Made by a program: the position numbers and the translations under genes. A DNA stretch of 64,000 bases, from contig NZ_CP046523.1 in the NCBI RefSeq assembly GCF_021497885.1, forward strand, positions 849,501 through 913,500. Reading direction: 5' to 3'. This stretch comes from Streptococcus oralis. GTDB lineage: Bacteria > Bacillota > Bacilli > Lactobacillales > Streptococcaceae. Below, in pieces: positions 23,386 to 33,192 of this stretch. Within the stretch, counting starts at the first letter, position 1. Every line of letters begins with the position of its first letter. The notes under the pieces are model-generated. The model saw only the letters and a program-made list of their open reading frames with translations, ran no database searches and was not told the DNA's origin.

Positions 23386-25515
23386 ATGGATAAAAAATAT
23401 GAAAAAATCTCCCAAGATTTGGGAGTGACCTTAAAGCAAATCGATACTGTTCTAAGTCTGACGGCAGAAGGGGCGACAATTCCCTTCATCGCGCGTTACC
23501 GGAAGGACATGACTGGTAGTCTGGATGAGGTGGCGATTAAGGCTATTATCGACTTGGATAAAAGTCTGACAAATCTCAACGACCGTAAAGAAGCTGTCTT
23601 AGCTAAGATTCAAGAACAAGGCAAACTAACCAAGGAATTGGAAGCAGCTATTTTGGCAGCTGAGAAATTAGCAGACGTAGAAGAACTCTATCTTCCTTAT
23701 AAGGAAAAACGTCGGACCAAGGCAACCATTGCCCGTGAAGCTGGACTCTTTCCTCTTGCTCGCTTGATTTTGCAGAATGTAGCTGACTTAGAGAAAGAGG
23801 CTGAGAAGTTTGTCTGTGAAGGCTTTGCGACTGGTCAAGAAGCCTTGGCTGGTGCGGTTGATATCTTGGTCGAAGCCTTATCGGAAGATGTGACTTTACG
23901 TTCACTGACCTATCAGGAAGTGTTTAGACACTCTAAAATCACTTCGCAAGTCAAGGATGAAAGTCTCGATGAAAAACAAGTTTTTCAGATTTATTATGAT
24001 TTTTCAGAGACCGTTGGCAACATGCAGGGTTATCGTACCTTGGCCCTCAATCGTGGGGAAAAACTAGGTATTTTGAAGGTTGGCTTTGAACATGCGACAG
24101 ACCGTATCTTATCTTTCTTTGCTGCTCGTTTTAAGGTGAAAAATGCCTATATAGATGAAGTTGTTCAACAGTCAGTTAAGAAAAAGGTCTTGCCTGCTAT
24201 TGAGCGACGCATTCGGACAGAATTAACTGAGAAAGCAGAAGAAGGAGCTATCCAACTCTTTTCTGACAATCTGCGTAATCTCCTATTGGTTGCTCCGCTG
24301 AAAGGGCGTGTGGTTCTAGGTTTTGACCCTGCCTTTCGTACAGGTGCCAAGCTGGCTGTCGTTGATGCGACAGGAAAAATGCTGACGACCCAAGTCATCT
24401 ATCCTGTTAAACCAGCCTCAGCTCGTCAAATCGAAGAAGCCAAGAAAGATTTGGCGGACTTGATTGGTCAATACGGTGTGGAAATTATTGCTATCGGAAA
24501 TGGGACGGCCAGTCGGGAAAGCGAAGCCTTTGTTGCGGAAGTTCTGAAAGATTTTCCTGAGGTTAGCTATGTTATCGTCAATGAAAGTGGCGCTTCTGTC
24601 TACTCTGCCAGTGAACTTGCTCGTCAGGAGTTTCCAGAATTAACTGTTGAAAAACGCTCTGCTATCTCTATTGCCCGACGTTTACAGGATCCCCTTGCCG
24701 AATTGGTCAAAATCGATCCTAAGTCAATCGGTGTCGGGCAATACCAGCACGATGTCAGTCAGAAGAAACTGTCTGAAAGTCTGGACTTTGTCGTGGATAC
24801 CGTGGTTAACCAAGTCGGTGTCAATATCAACACAGCCAGCCCAGCACTTCTCTCCCACGTAGCTGGACTTAATAAAACTATCTCTGAAAATATTGTCAAA
24901 TACCGCGAGGGAGAAGGAAAAATCACTTCACGCGCCCAAATTAAGAAGGTTCCTCGTCTGGGTGCCAAGACCTTTGAACAGGCTGCTGGTTTCCTCCGTA
25001 TCCCAGAAAGTAGCAATATCCTTGATAATACGGGAGTTCACCCAGAAAACTATGCTGCGGTTAAGGAGCTCTTCAAACGCTTGGATATCAAGGACTTAAA
25101 TGAAGAAGCACAAAACAAGCTTAAGTCGCTTTCAGTTAAGGAAATGGCGCAAGAACTAGACCTTGGTCCAGAAACGCTTAAAGATATCATTGCAGACCTT
25201 CTCAAACCAGGTCGAGATTTCCGTGATTCCTTTGATGCACCTGTGCTTCGTCAAGATGTCTTGGATATCAAAGACTTAAAAGTCGGCCAGAAGCTAGAAG
25301 GTGTGGTGCGTAATGTTGTTGATTTCGGTGCATTCGTTGATATTGGGATTCACGAGGATGGCTTGATCCATATTTCCCACATGAGTCACAAATTTATCAA
25401 ATATCCTAGTCAAGTGGTGTCTGTTGGAGATTTGGTAACGGTTTGGGTTAAGAAAATCGATACCGAACGTGAAAAAGTCAATCTGTCGCTCCTAGCTCCA
25501 GATGAATCTAACTGA
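23386..25515 (+). CDS. tex: Tex-family RNA-binding transcription accessory protein
   Basis: A 709-residue cytoplasmic protein. It shows the N-terminal Tex helical region, a YqgF/RNase H-like domain (around 305-430, [16 protein letters not shown]), tandem helix-hairpin-helix motifs (about 475-560) and a C-terminal S1 RNA-binding domain (about 620-705, [20 protein letters not shown]). Tex influences transcription and gene expression in streptococci. The ATG is 9 bases after a TATAAT-like region with little leader. Its stop overlaps the next gene by 14 nt. Full length. Confidence 0.93.
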   Translation: MDKKYEKISQDLGVTLKQIDTVLSLTAEGATIPFIARYRKDMTGSLDEVAIKAIIDLDKSLTNLNDRKEAVLAKIQEQGKLTKELEAAILAAEKLADVEELYLPYKEKRRTKATIAREAGLFPLARLILQNVADLEKEAEKFVCEGFATGQEALAGAVDILVEALSEDVTLRSLTYQEVFRHSKITSQVKDESLDEKQVFQIYYDFSETVGNMQGYRTLALNRGEKLGILKVGFEHATDRILSFFAARFKVKNAYIDEVVQQSVKKKVLPAIERRIRTELTEKAEEGAIQLFSDNLRNLLLVAPLKGRVVLGFDPAFRTGAKLAVVDATGKMLTTQVIYPVKPASARQIEEAKKDLADLIGQYGVEIIAIGNGTASRESEAFVAEVLKDFPEVSYVIVNESGASVYSASELARQEFPELTVEKRSAISIARRLQDPLAELVKIDPKSIGVGQYQHDVSQKKLSESLDFVVDTVVNQVGVNINTASPALLSHVAGLNKTISENIVKYREGEGKITSRAQIKKVPRLGAKTFEQAAGFLRIPESSNILDNTGVHPENYAAVKELFKRLDIKDLNEEAQNKLKSLSVKEMAQELDLGPETLKDIIADLLKPGRDFRDSFDAPVLRQDVLDIKDLKVGQKLEGVVRNVVDFGAFVDIGIHEDGLIHISHMSHKFIKYPSQVVSVGDLVTVWVKKIDTEREKVNLSLLAPDESN

Positions 25516-25945
25516 GTACGTTCAATCTGTTTCCCTCGAAGACTTTGGTAGACCTTTCACGCACCAAGCCCAGTGGAATTCTCGTCTGCGAACGACAGGT
25601 GGACGATTTTTCCCTAAGGATGGGCATTTGGATTTTAATCCTAAGATTTATAATGAACTAGGTTTGGAAGTCTTTCGCAAAATCGTGCGCCATGAACTCT
25701 GTCACTATCACCTTTATTTTCAGCAAAAGGGGTATCGACATAAGGACCGAGATTTCAAGGAACTTTTGAAAGAGGTGGATGGACTACGCTTTGTACCACC
25801 TTTGAAAAGTCAGGATAGTTACCTAGTCTATCAGTGCCAATCTTGCCAACAAACCTATCAACGCAAGAGAAAGATTGACACGAAACGCTATCGCTGTGGC
25901 GTCTGCCGAGGTAAACTCGTTATCTTAAATCGGCCTAAGGACTGA
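25502..25945 (+). CDS. SprT-like zinc-dependent protein
   Basis: A 147-residue SprT-family protein. The zinc-protease-like motif [12 protein letters not shown] (HExxH-type, His near 64 and 68) is followed by a C-terminal zinc ribbon with CQSC and CGVC pairs (about 118-140). Bacterial members are small and largely uncharacterised; a protease or nucleic-acid-associated role is inferred. The ATG lies inside the end of tex (14-nt overlap), indicating coupled expression. Confidence 0.85.
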   Translation: MNLTEYVQSVSLEDFGRPFTHQAQWNSRLRTTGGRFFPKDGHLDFNPKIYNELGLEVFRKIVRHELCHYHLYFQQKGYRHKDRDFKELLKEVDGLRFVPPLKSQDSYLVYQCQSCQQTYQRKRKIDTKRYRCGVCRGKLVILNRPKD

Positions 25946-26004
25946 TGTTCTTGTTCCCGTTTTATGCTATACTACTTGTAAGAATACCGAAAGAGGAACA
26001 AATC

Positions 26005-26277
26005 ATGAATACAAAATTTTATAAAATGAGACGAAATCGCATGGTGTCAGGAGTTTTAGCTGGCCTATCAGACAAGTGGAAACTTGATGTAACCCTAGTC
26101 CGCTTTCTCTTCGCCATTTTCACTGTGGCAAATTTTGGAATCGGTGTGATTATTTACATCATCCTTGCCTCTATCCTGCCAACTAAGGAAGAGATTGATG
26201 CGGAAATGTATGGAACAGGACCACGAAAAATCAAAGAAGCCCAACCAATAAATGATGATGATGGCTGGTTTTGGTGA
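26005..26277 (+). CDS. PspC-domain membrane protein
   Basis: A 90-residue protein with an N-terminal PspC domain (RNRMVSGVLAGLSDKWKLD) and one or two membrane segments (about 36-62). PspC-domain proteins take part in envelope stress sensing; here the gene stands alone. The ATG at 26005 follows GAAAGAGG (25989-25996) and replaces the longer frame beginning at 25945, whose extra N-terminus overlaps the ribosome-binding region. A strong terminator follows. Confidence 0.87.
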   Translation: MNTKFYKMRRNRMVSGVLAGLSDKWKLDVTLVRFLFAIFTVANFGIGVIIYIILASILPTKEEIDAEMYGTGPRKIKEAQPINDDDGWFW

Positions 26278-26340
26278 GATTTAACAGGAAGTATTTATTA
26301 TTTGCACTATGTTACTTAAAAGAAGCAGCATAAATGACTG

Positions 26341-26376
26341 AAAATCCCTTGTGGTTATTTAGCCACAAGGGATTTT
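26341..26376. terminator. Bidirectional terminator between the PspC gene and the ABC ATPase gene
   Basis: AAAATCCCTTGTGG (26341-26354) and CCACAAGGGATTTT (26363-26376) form a perfect 14-bp stem and separate convergent genes. Confidence 0.85.
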
Positions 26377-26381
26377 GGTAT

Positions 26382-27032
26382 TTAAGTATATTCTTTTCCA
26401 TCTTGAGAGAGATGAATTACCTGATCAGCCATTTTCCAGATACTAGGATTGTGAGTTGCGATGATAATTGTTCTATTAGCATTACGAAGTTCAAGGAGAA
26501 TTTCCATAATTTCCTTGGAATTTTTTGGATCTAGCGAGGCGGTAGGCTCATCAGCTAAAATCAAAGGAGGATCTTTCAGGATAATCTTAGCAAGCGCTAA
26601 GCGTTGAGCTTCACCACCAGATAATTCATAGATTTTTTGGTTGAGACTTAGATAATCTAGTCTGACAGCTTGTAGTGCTTGAAGAAGAAGTCTCTCTTTT
26701 TCTTGTTTCTTGTTCTGTTTTTTGCCAATCAGTCCCAGCTCAAGATTTTCTCGAATGGTCTGACTTTCTAATAGTCCGAAGTTCTGGAAGAGATAACCTA
26801 GCTCGTTACGATAGAATTCCTCATTTTTTAGTGAAGTCAAAGGCTTTCCTTTGTAAACTATTTCTCCTTTGTCGAAAGTCTCTAGTTTTGCAAGCATATT
26901 GAGCAAAGTGGTTTTTCCACAACCACTGTCTCCTATCAAAGCATACACCATACCACTTTGAAAATTCAGATTCAAGTCTGAAAAAATAATACGAGAACCA
27001 AATTGTTTCCAAATATGTTGTAATTCAATCAT
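26382..27032 (-). CDS. ABC transporter ATPase, bacteriocin-associated
   Basis: A 216-residue ATP-binding subunit of the LolD/MacB-like class. Walker A GDSGCGKTT is near 33-41, signature LSGGEAQR near 137-144 and Walker B LILADEP near 158-164. The ATG at 27032 follows AGGAGG on the minus strand and is preferred to longer in-frame starts. It sits 1 nt after the stop of the 664-residue membrane partner, so the two form a transporter typically linked to bacteriocin export or immunity. No bacteriocin precursor is recognised nearby. Confidence 0.87.
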   Translation of the reverse strand: MIELQHIWKQFGSRIIFSDLNLNFQSGMVYALIGDSGCGKTTLLNMLAKLETFDKGEIVYKGKPLTSLKNEEFYRNELGYLFQNFGLLESQTIRENLELGLIGKKQNKKQEKERLLLQALQAVRLDYLSLNQKIYELSGGEAQRLALAKIILKDPPLILADEPTASLDPKNSKEIMEILLELRNANRTIIIATHNPSIWKMADQVIHLSQDGKEYT

Positions 27033-27033
27033 A

Positions 27034-29028
27034 CTATCCTCCTTTGATGATGCTAGCATAGGTTTTACTTTCCTTCTTATCACAGATTTTCAATAGAAGA
27101 ACGGCTAAACTTGAAAAGCTGAAAAATAGGATCAGGGTAATCCAGATATTCTTAGAAATAATGAAAGCTAGACCACTTCCGAGAAAGAGAGCTATTATTT
27201 GAGAAGTGATATATCTACTGTGTAATTCAAAGAAATAATAGCCTGCGATTTTTTTCAAGAATATGGTTTTGCGAAAGGCTTCAAAATAGAGCAGATTTAA
27301 ACTTGTAAACAGCAAAATTGAAGTCAAAATAGCAAACATAGCACTCGCTAAGTTACTAAAAATTTCGATTTTAATTTTTTGATTTAACTGGAGATAGGTT
27401 TCCCTAGCAGACGATAGCTTTGAGACCATATGATCAAGTTGATAGTGTTTCAAAAGTTCTTGTGTCTGGTGGAGGTCTGTAAAATAGAGATATTCTAGAT
27501 TTGTAAACCAGAAGATGGAGGAAGCCTTGCCAAGTGCTTTAGGAGAAAGCACAAGAAAGATGGGATTTGATAACCATTGATCATAAGCAATATGGGCGGT
27601 ATTATAGAGAAATACATCATTTTTTTGATTGGTATAAGCTATACTAACTTCGACAGTTTGATTAGACTTGCTACTGTATAATCGGTTGGTTAACTCTTGT
27701 TGCAAGGTTGATTTTATATCTTTTTCATTTTTTTGTAGTTCTTCTGGGAGTATGGCAAGAATCTGTCCATCTTTGAGGGTGTTGATTTTTTGAAAGGTTT
27801 CTGATGTTAACTTTATACCTTCTTTTTTGAAGTAGTTAGGTGTTACATAGAGAATATTTTTTCCTTCCACACCATAAGGGTTATTTTCAGTTTCATTATG
27901 ATTTGAGGTAGCTTGCTTAAGAGCTTGCTCAACTAGATTATGTTTAATAAGGAAGGCATTCTCATTATCTATAGCATGCTGAATAAAGTCAAACCATTTA
28001 TCAGCATTTGTCTGCAGTTCATCTAAATTTTTCATCTGACTGGAACGCCCTGTTTGAAGAGTAACAACATTGGAGCGTTGTTCCCAAGTAGCTTGTCCAG
28101 CCTCATTTTTCTCAAGTATATGATAGTAAGTAGACATACGTCCAAATCCTACAATAACCAGTAGAATGGCAAGTACCTGACCAAAGTAGAGAATGCGTAG
28201 GATTGACTTGATTGGTAATTTCCCTTTGATGATAGAGAGGAGATGAACTTTTTTCAAAGAAATGGTAAAAAGAAGGGCAATTAGGAGGCTAAGTAAGAAA
28301 AGTAGGCTATTGTAAAGAATAAAAAGTATTCCTAAAAAAGTTTGAACCTCATAAGGATATCCTAGGGAAATGAGCAAGACACTTGCTATCAGCAAAGCAG
28401 GTAGACCAAAAAGAAGGATATCAAGTCCGTCTCTTGCGAGAGAACGAAAAAAGAGATGGCTCAGTCGTTCTCCAGAAATCAACCGAATCCCTGACTGAGA
28501 GAGAGATTGAATCTGACCGATAACAATCAAAGCTAAGAAAGTCAGCAAAAAGATTAACATACTGGTAAGTTGATTAGGTTGGGTAAAGAGGGCAAATACA
28601 AAGGATACTCTGTCATTTTCAAATGCATTCGCTTTTTCTAGTCCAAGTTCTTTCAGATGAGTGGCCAATTCTTGACTAGTTAGGGATCCGCTGATAATAT
28701 TGTAGTTGTTGAGAAGATCGCTTTTGTGAATGCTTTCTTGACTTGCTGGAGGCATCCAGTCTGGGAGTTGCCCATCTCCAAACGCTTCGTAGTAAGTTTG
28801 TGATTTTCCATCACTATCTACTTCCCAAATGGTTCTTGCGATGAGACTATTATGTTTCCTAGCAAGACTGTCTAATTCTTGTTTGAGGGTAGTATAATCG
28901 GCTTGTCCACTGTGTACAGCCACACCTGGAAATAGGCGTTGAGGAAGAGCTTCTTTCCAAAAGGACAGAGTCGCAATGAGGAAGAAAGTTAAAAGAAGAT
29001 TGCTGATGAAGAGAAAAACACGTTTCAT
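27034..29028 (-). CDS. Bacteriocin-associated integral membrane protein (DUF1430 / TIGR01654-type)
   Basis: A 664-residue membrane protein with an N-terminal segment (about 5-22), a long extracellular domain, a cluster of segments around 150-300, a second extracellular domain and C-terminal segments around 560-650. This FtsX-like layout matches the permeases found beside lactococcin 972-like bacteriocins. With the ATPase downstream it probably exports or protects against a peptide. The ATG follows AGAGGTTCC on the minus strand. The substrate is unknown. Confidence 0.8.
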   Translation of the reverse strand: MKRVFLFISNLLLTFFLIATLSFWKEALPQRLFPGVAVHSGQADYTTLKQELDSLARKHNSLIARTIWEVDSDGKSQTYYEAFGDGQLPDWMPPASQESIHKSDLLNNYNIISGSLTSQELATHLKELGLEKANAFENDRVSFVFALFTQPNQLTSMLIFLLTFLALIVIGQIQSLSQSGIRLISGERLSHLFFRSLARDGLDILLFGLPALLIASVLLISLGYPYEVQTFLGILFILYNSLLFLLSLLIALLFTISLKKVHLLSIIKGKLPIKSILRILYFGQVLAILLVIVGFGRMSTYYHILEKNEAGQATWEQRSNVVTLQTGRSSQMKNLDELQTNADKWFDFIQHAIDNENAFLIKHNLVEQALKQATSNHNETENNPYGVEGKNILYVTPNYFKKEGIKLTSETFQKINTLKDGQILAILPEELQKNEKDIKSTLQQELTNRLYSSKSNQTVEVSIAYTNQKNDVFLYNTAHIAYDQWLSNPIFLVLSPKALGKASSIFWFTNLEYLYFTDLHQTQELLKHYQLDHMVSKLSSARETYLQLNQKIKIEIFSNLASAMFAILTSILLFTSLNLLYFEAFRKTIFLKKIAGYYFFELHSRYITSQIIALFLGSGLAFIISKNIWITLILFFSFSSLAVLLLKICDKKESKTYASIIKGG

Positions 29029-29044
29029 AGGAACCTCTTTCTAA

Positions 29045-29066
29045 AAAAGAGGGAGCTGAACCTCCC
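29045..29066 (-). terminator. Hairpin just upstream of the bacteriocin-associated gene
   Basis: GAGGGAG and CTCCCTC around CTGAAC form a stem. On the minus strand it is followed by TTTTTTAG. It would partly terminate transcripts coming from the short ORFs upstream, and could act as an attenuator for the ABC genes. Confidence 0.55.
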
Positions 29067-29069
29067 TCC

Positions 29070-29162
29070 TTATAGCAGTGATACGAATGATAGTTTAGCA
29101 CCTTTAAAAATAATTAGCAGAAAGCCAATTCTTTTACAAGATGTTAAAGAAAGCCTTTTCAT
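29070..29162 (-). CDS. Possible 30-residue hydrophobic cationic peptide
   Basis: The frame reads MKRLSLTSCKRIGFLLIIFK and ends FVSLL just before a terminator hairpin. Basic and hydrophobic character would suit a peptide substrate of the downstream transporter, but no good ribosome-binding site is visible. An overlapping frame (29134-29226, starting MATIGSPVIACFILKK) competes, so this may be chance. Confidence 0.2.
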   Translation of the reverse strand: MKRLSLTSCKRIGFLLIIFKGAKLSFVSLL

Positions 29163-29247
29163 AACTTAATTTTACTATTTTTTTAAGAATAAAACAAGCA
29201 ATGACAGGACTCCCTATAGTAGCCATTTTCAAAAAAATTCCTCAATC

Positions 29248-29261
29248 TTACAAAAATGTAA
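29248..29261 (+). promoter_or_regulatory. BceR-type operator
   Basis: TTACA-AAAA-TGTAA is an exact match to the recalled BceR-family consensus TNACA-N4-TGTAA. The palindrome extends to 18 bp (29246-29263), and a second TGTAA half-site follows at 29278-29282. It lies upstream of the BceAB-like transporter genes, which in Firmicutes are controlled by such response regulators. Confidence 0.6.
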
Positions 29262-29349
29262 GATTAAAGTCTCTTTTGTAAGGTTAGGTTATGGCAGGCC
29301 GCCTTTTTTTACGATAAACTAGACTCATAATGAACAAAGGAGCAACATC

Positions 29350-29460
29350 ATGAAAAGAATCTTACAAAAGAAAAGAAGAAAACCAAGCCAAAAAGATATC
29401 GAGCGTGTTCAACTGGGATGCGCTATGATGCAAGCACAGTTTCAATTGATGGGATATTAA
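29350..29460 (+). CDS. Small basic protein preceding the BceAB-like transporter
   Basis: A 36-residue ORF starting MKRILQKKRRKPSQKDIERV and ending QFQLMGY. AAAGGAG (29336-29342) is 7 nt from the ATG, and the stop is 13 nt before the ATPase start, so it is clearly part of that operon. It is strongly basic at the start and has no membrane segment. I do not recognise a family. It could be a regulatory or accessory peptide for the transporter or a leader ORF. Confidence 0.65.
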   Translation: MKRILQKKRRKPSQKDIERVQLGCAMMQAQFQLMGY

Positions 29461-29473
29461 GAAGGAGAAAATC

Positions 29474-30232
29474 ATGACACTTTTAGATGTAAAACACGTT
29501 CAAAAAATCTATAAAACACGTTTTCAAGGCAACCAAGTAGAGGCACTCAAAGATATTCACTTTACCGTAGAGAAGGGTGACTACGTTGCTATCATGGGTG
29601 AGTCTGGTTCAGGAAAGTCAACCCTGCTCAACATCCTAGCTATGCTGGATAAACCGACTAGCGGGCAGGTTTACTTAAACGGAACAGACACAGCCACTAT
29701 TAAGAATTCACAGGCTTCGAGTTTCCGTCGTGAGAAGTTGGGATTTGTCTTTCAAGATTTTAACTTGCTAGATACCCTGTCTGTTAAGGACAATATCTTG
29801 CTTCCGCTAGTGTTATCTCGAAAACCTATCACTGAGATGATGAAGAAATTGGTGGTAACAGCTGAGAATTTGGGCATCAACCAATTGCAAGAGAAGTACC
29901 CTTACGAGATCTCAGGTGGTCAAAAACAGCGGGTAGCAGTAGCACGCGCCATCATCACTGAACCTGAAATTCTCCTTGCAGATGAGCCAACAGGAGCCCT
30001 TGACTCCAAATCATCAGCAGCTCTTCTAGATGTTTTTGATGAAATCAATGAACGAGGCCAAACCATTCTTATGGTAACTCACTCAACCGCGGCAGCCAGC
30101 AGGGCCAAGCGCGTTCTCTTTATCAAAGACGGCATTCTTTACAACCAAATCTACCGCGGAGACAAGACAGAGCGTCAGATGTTCCAAGAAATCTCTGATA
30201 CTTTGACTGTTATGGCAAGCGAGGTGAATTAG
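29474..30232 (+). CDS. BceA-like antimicrobial-peptide ABC transporter ATPase
   Basis: A 252-residue ATPase of the peptide-sensing BceA class. Walker A GESGSGKST is near 43-51, signature ISGGQKQR near 146-153 and Walker B ILLADEP near 169-175. With the next gene it probably removes bacitracin-type or lantibiotic peptides from lipid II-cycle targets and signals to a BceRS-type system, which is not in the window. The ATG follows GAAGGAG (29461-29467). The 1-nt gap to the permease gene indicates cotranslation. Pneumococci have a homologous pair linked to bacitracin resistance. Confidence 0.88.
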   Translation: MTLLDVKHVQKIYKTRFQGNQVEALKDIHFTVEKGDYVAIMGESGSGKSTLLNILAMLDKPTSGQVYLNGTDTATIKNSQASSFRREKLGFVFQDFNLLDTLSVKDNILLPLVLSRKPITEMMKKLVVTAENLGINQLQEKYPYEISGGQKQRVAVARAIITEPEILLADEPTGALDSKSSAALLDVFDEINERGQTILMVTHSTAAASRAKRVLFIKDGILYNQIYRGDKTERQMFQEISDTLTVMASEVN

Positions 30233-30233
30233 T

Positions 30234-32222
30234 ATGTTCCGATTGACTAATAAGTTAGCGGTGTCAAACTTAATCAAAAACCGCAAACTCTACTATCCCT
30301 TTGCCCTTGCTGTTCTCTTAGCAGTGACCATCACCTATCTCTTTTACTCACTGTCACTTAATCCTAATATTGGCAAGATCCGTGGGGGAGAAACTATCTC
30401 TATGACCCTGGCTCTCGGTATGGTGGTTGTTACCATCGCTTCTGGAATTATTGTCCTTTATGCCAATAGTTTTGTCATGAAGAACCGCTCAAAGGAGCTG
30501 GGTGTATATGGTATGCTGGGTCTTGAAAAGCGCCATTTAATCAGTATGGTTTTTAAGGAGCTTGTTATTTTTGGTTCCTTAACCTTGACAGCTGGTCTCG
30601 GCTTAGGAGCCCTCTTTGATAAACTAATCTTTGCTCTTCTTCTGAAGTTAATGAAAATGAAGGTAGAGCTCGTTTCAACCTTCCAACCAATCGTCTTTAT
30701 TTTAGTTCTCATCGTCTTTGGCGCTATCTTCCTAGGTTTGATTTTTATCAATGCATTTCGCATCGCACGCATGAATGCCCTTCAGCTCTCTCGTGAAAAA
30801 GCCAGTGGTGAGAAAAAAGGACGATTCTTAGGTTTCCAAACCATTCTAGGTCTAATCAGTCTAGCAGCTGGTTACTACCTAGCAATAACAGTCGAAAACC
30901 CACTTTCTGCTGTTCTGATTTTCTTCGTAGCAGTTTTGTTGGTAATCTTTGGTACCTATCTCTTGTTTAATGCAGGGATCACAGTTTTCCTACAAATATT
31001 GAAGAAAAATAAGCGTTACTATTACCAACCTAATAACATGATTTCCGTGTCCAATCTCATTTTCCGCATGAAGAAAAATGCGGTTGGTCTGGCGACGATT
31101 GCTATTCTCTCAACCATGGTCTTGGTGACTATGTCTGCTACAACGAGCGTCTTCAAGGCTTCAGAAACTTTCAAAAAGGTCATGAATCCACATGATTTTG
31201 GGATAACAGGACAGAATGTTGAAAAAGAAGACATAGAAAAACTCTTGAACCAGTATGCTAGCGATAAGGGATTGACTGTAACAAAGAAAGAAGTCCTTAC
31301 ATACAGTAACTTTGGTGTGGCAAATCAAGAAGGTACAAAATTGACAATTTTTGAGAAAGGTCAAAATCGTGTTCAACCGAAAACTATTTTTATGGTCTTT
31401 GACCAAAAAGACTATGAGAATATGACGGGGCAAAAACTTGCACTTTCAGGTAAGGAAGTTGGATTGTTTACTAAAAACAAAGAACTTCAAGGACAAAAAG
31501 AACTGACTCTGAATGACCAGATCTACACAATCAAGGAAGAAATCAAAAAGGATTTTATTCTTGAACATGTCCCAAATCAGTACAATATTCTAACTTCGGA
31601 CTATAACTATCTGGTTGTTCCTGACCTACAAGCCTTTCTTGACCAACATCCTAATTCTTCTATCTTTAATCAATACTATGGTGGTATGAATGTAACGGCT
31701 AGCGAGGACGAGCAGCTTAAAATTGCAGATGACTATTCAAAATTCGTTAACAACTTTAATAGAGAATTAAACAAAGAAGGAAGCTATGTTTATGGAAGTA
31801 ACCTGGCTGATAGTAGTGCTCAGATGAGTGCTCTCTTTGGTGGAGTCTTCTTCATCGGTATCTTCCTTTCTATCATCTTTATGGTGGGAACAGTCCTCGT
31901 TATCTACTACAAACAAATCTCTGAAGGCTATGAAGACCGTGAACGTTTCATCATTTTGCAAAAAGTCGGTCTCGATCAAAAGCAAATCAAGCAAACCATC
32001 AACAAACAGGTCCTAACTGTTTTCTTCCTCCCATTGCTATTTGCCTTCCTACACCTTGCCTTTGCCTATCACATGCTTAGCCTCATCCTAAAAGTCATTG
32101 GGGTACTAGATGCAACCATGATGTTGACTGTCACTTTGTCGATTTGTGCAATCTTCCTCATCGTCTATGTTTTAATTTTTATGATTACCTCAAGAAGCTA
32201 TCGCAAGATTGTGCAAATGTAA
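30234..32222 (+). CDS. BceB-like antimicrobial-peptide ABC transporter permease
   Basis: A 662-residue permease with ten predicted membrane segments and the large extracellular domain (about 310-520) characteristic of BceB proteins, which is thought to bind the peptide target complex. FtsX-like domains flank it. The ATG at 30234 lies 1 nt after the ATPase stop. A terminator follows directly. The neighbouring ATPase, small basic protein and BceR-type box all support the antimicrobial-peptide detoxification assignment. Confidence 0.88.
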   Translation: MFRLTNKLAVSNLIKNRKLYYPFALAVLLAVTITYLFYSLSLNPNIGKIRGGETISMTLALGMVVVTIASGIIVLYANSFVMKNRSKELGVYGMLGLEKRHLISMVFKELVIFGSLTLTAGLGLGALFDKLIFALLLKLMKMKVELVSTFQPIVFILVLIVFGAIFLGLIFINAFRIARMNALQLSREKASGEKKGRFLGFQTILGLISLAAGYYLAITVENPLSAVLIFFVAVLLVIFGTYLLFNAGITVFLQILKKNKRYYYQPNNMISVSNLIFRMKKNAVGLATIAILSTMVLVTMSATTSVFKASETFKKVMNPHDFGITGQNVEKEDIEKLLNQYASDKGLTVTKKEVLTYSNFGVANQEGTKLTIFEKGQNRVQPKTIFMVFDQKDYENMTGQKLALSGKEVGLFTKNKELQGQKELTLNDQIYTIKEEIKKDFILEHVPNQYNILTSDYNYLVVPDLQAFLDQHPNSSIFNQYYGGMNVTASEDEQLKIADDYSKFVNNFNRELNKEGSYVYGSNLADSSAQMSALFGGVFFIGIFLSIIFMVGTVLVIYYKQISEGYEDRERFIILQKVGLDQKQIKQTINKQVLTVFFLPLLFAFLHLAFAYHMLSLILKVIGVLDATMMLTVTLSICAIFLIVYVLIFMITSRSYRKIVQM

Positions 32223-32223
32223 A

Positions 32224-32258
32224 AAAGATACCTCGATGCTGGTCGAGGTATTTCTTTT
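32224..32258. terminator. Terminator shared by the BceB-like and VIT genes
   Basis: ATACCTCGA (32228-32236) and TCGAGGTAT (32243-32251), extended by A and T runs on both sides, lie between convergent genes. Confidence 0.8.
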
Positions 32259-32261
32259 ATC

Positions 32262-32957
32262 TTAGATACTAAAGAGTTGTCCTAAGAGGAAGGTTACTCC
32301 CATGGTGAGAAGTCCGATACAGAGGTTACGGATCATAGCAGTTTTCGTAGGAGCTTTTCCTAATTTAGCACTGGTATAGCCAGTGACGAGAAGGGAAAGG
32401 GCCACGATAAAAACAGTAGCAGGAATGCGATAGTCACTTGGAAAGACAGTGATCGAAAGCATAGGAGGAAGACTTCCCAGTACAAAGGCGATAAAGCTAG
32501 AGATGGCAGCATGCCAAGGATTGGTAAATTCTTCGTACTCGATACCGTATTTTTCCTCGACCAAGGCTTTGAGTGGATTTTTTAAAAAGGCCTTGTTGGT
32601 CAAGAGTTGGGCGGACGTTTCACACTCACCATTTTGAAGGTAAGCGGCATAGAGGGATTGTTTTGCAGATTCGATGTCCTTATCCAAGAGCAATTGTTCT
32701 CTGGCAACAGCGGCTTCTTCCGTGTCTTTCTGAGTGGATACAGAGACATATTCGCCACCTGCCATAGAAAAAGCACCAGCGAGGATAGCGGCCAATCCTG
32801 ATAAAAAGATAATCAAGATACTGCTCGTCGCACTGGCAACACCGATAACGACTCCAGCGATGGAAATAATCCCGTCATTGGCACCCAGAACACCCGCGCG
32901 CAGGATATTGAGTCGGCCTGCAAAGTTTGCATCAATTTCATGTTTTATTTCTGTCAT
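32262..32957 (-). CDS. VIT-family (Ccc1-like) iron/manganese membrane transporter
   Basis: A 231-residue protein of the VIT1/CCC1 family. It shows the family start GANDGIISIAGVVIG (about 24-38), paired membrane segments with an acidic cytosolic loop, and a C-terminal pair (about 165-228). These proteins move Fe2+ or Mn2+ out of the cytosol. The start at 32957 lies 6 nt after AAAGGAG on the minus strand; a longer frame to 33005 lacks a good site. It stands beside the efe iron operon, divergently transcribed. Confidence 0.85.
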   Translation of the reverse strand: MTEIKHEIDANFAGRLNILRAGVLGANDGIISIAGVVIGVASATSSILIIFLSGLAAILAGAFSMAGGEYVSVSTQKDTEEAAVAREQLLLDKDIESAKQSLYAAYLQNGECETSAQLLTNKAFLKNPLKALVEEKYGIEYEEFTNPWHAAISSFIAFVLGSLPPMLSITVFPSDYRIPATVFIVALSLLVTGYTSAKLGKAPTKTAMIRNLCIGLLTMGVTFLLGQLFSI

Positions 32958-33117
32958 AGTCATCTCCTTTCTCTCCATTATAGAGAAAAGAGTAGGGGAA
33001 AACAATCTTTTTAAACTATCTGAAAAAAGTTCTACAATTCTAATTTTTAAGCGCTTTTCTAATTCTGCCGAAAAATGCTACTTCAAATTCTCCAATATTA
33101 AATTTTCTGACAATTTG

Positions 33118-33146
33118 TTGAAAAACTAAGGAAAGGATGTCATAAT
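33118..33146 (+). promoter_or_regulatory. Promoter of the efe-tat operon
   Basis: TTGAAA (33118-33123), a 17-nt spacer and CATAAT (33141-33146) lie 47 bases before efeO. I could not identify a convincing Fur-, PerR- or MtsR-type operator by eye. Confidence 0.5.
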
Positions 33147-33192
33147 GGAACGTAAAATAAATTCAGGCTTCCTGAACCAATAGGAGTAACTA

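Noticed and set aside
25945..26004. N-terminal extension of the PspC protein
   Set aside because: The extension covers the ribosome-binding site of the ATG at 26005 and does not resemble the PspC family start.
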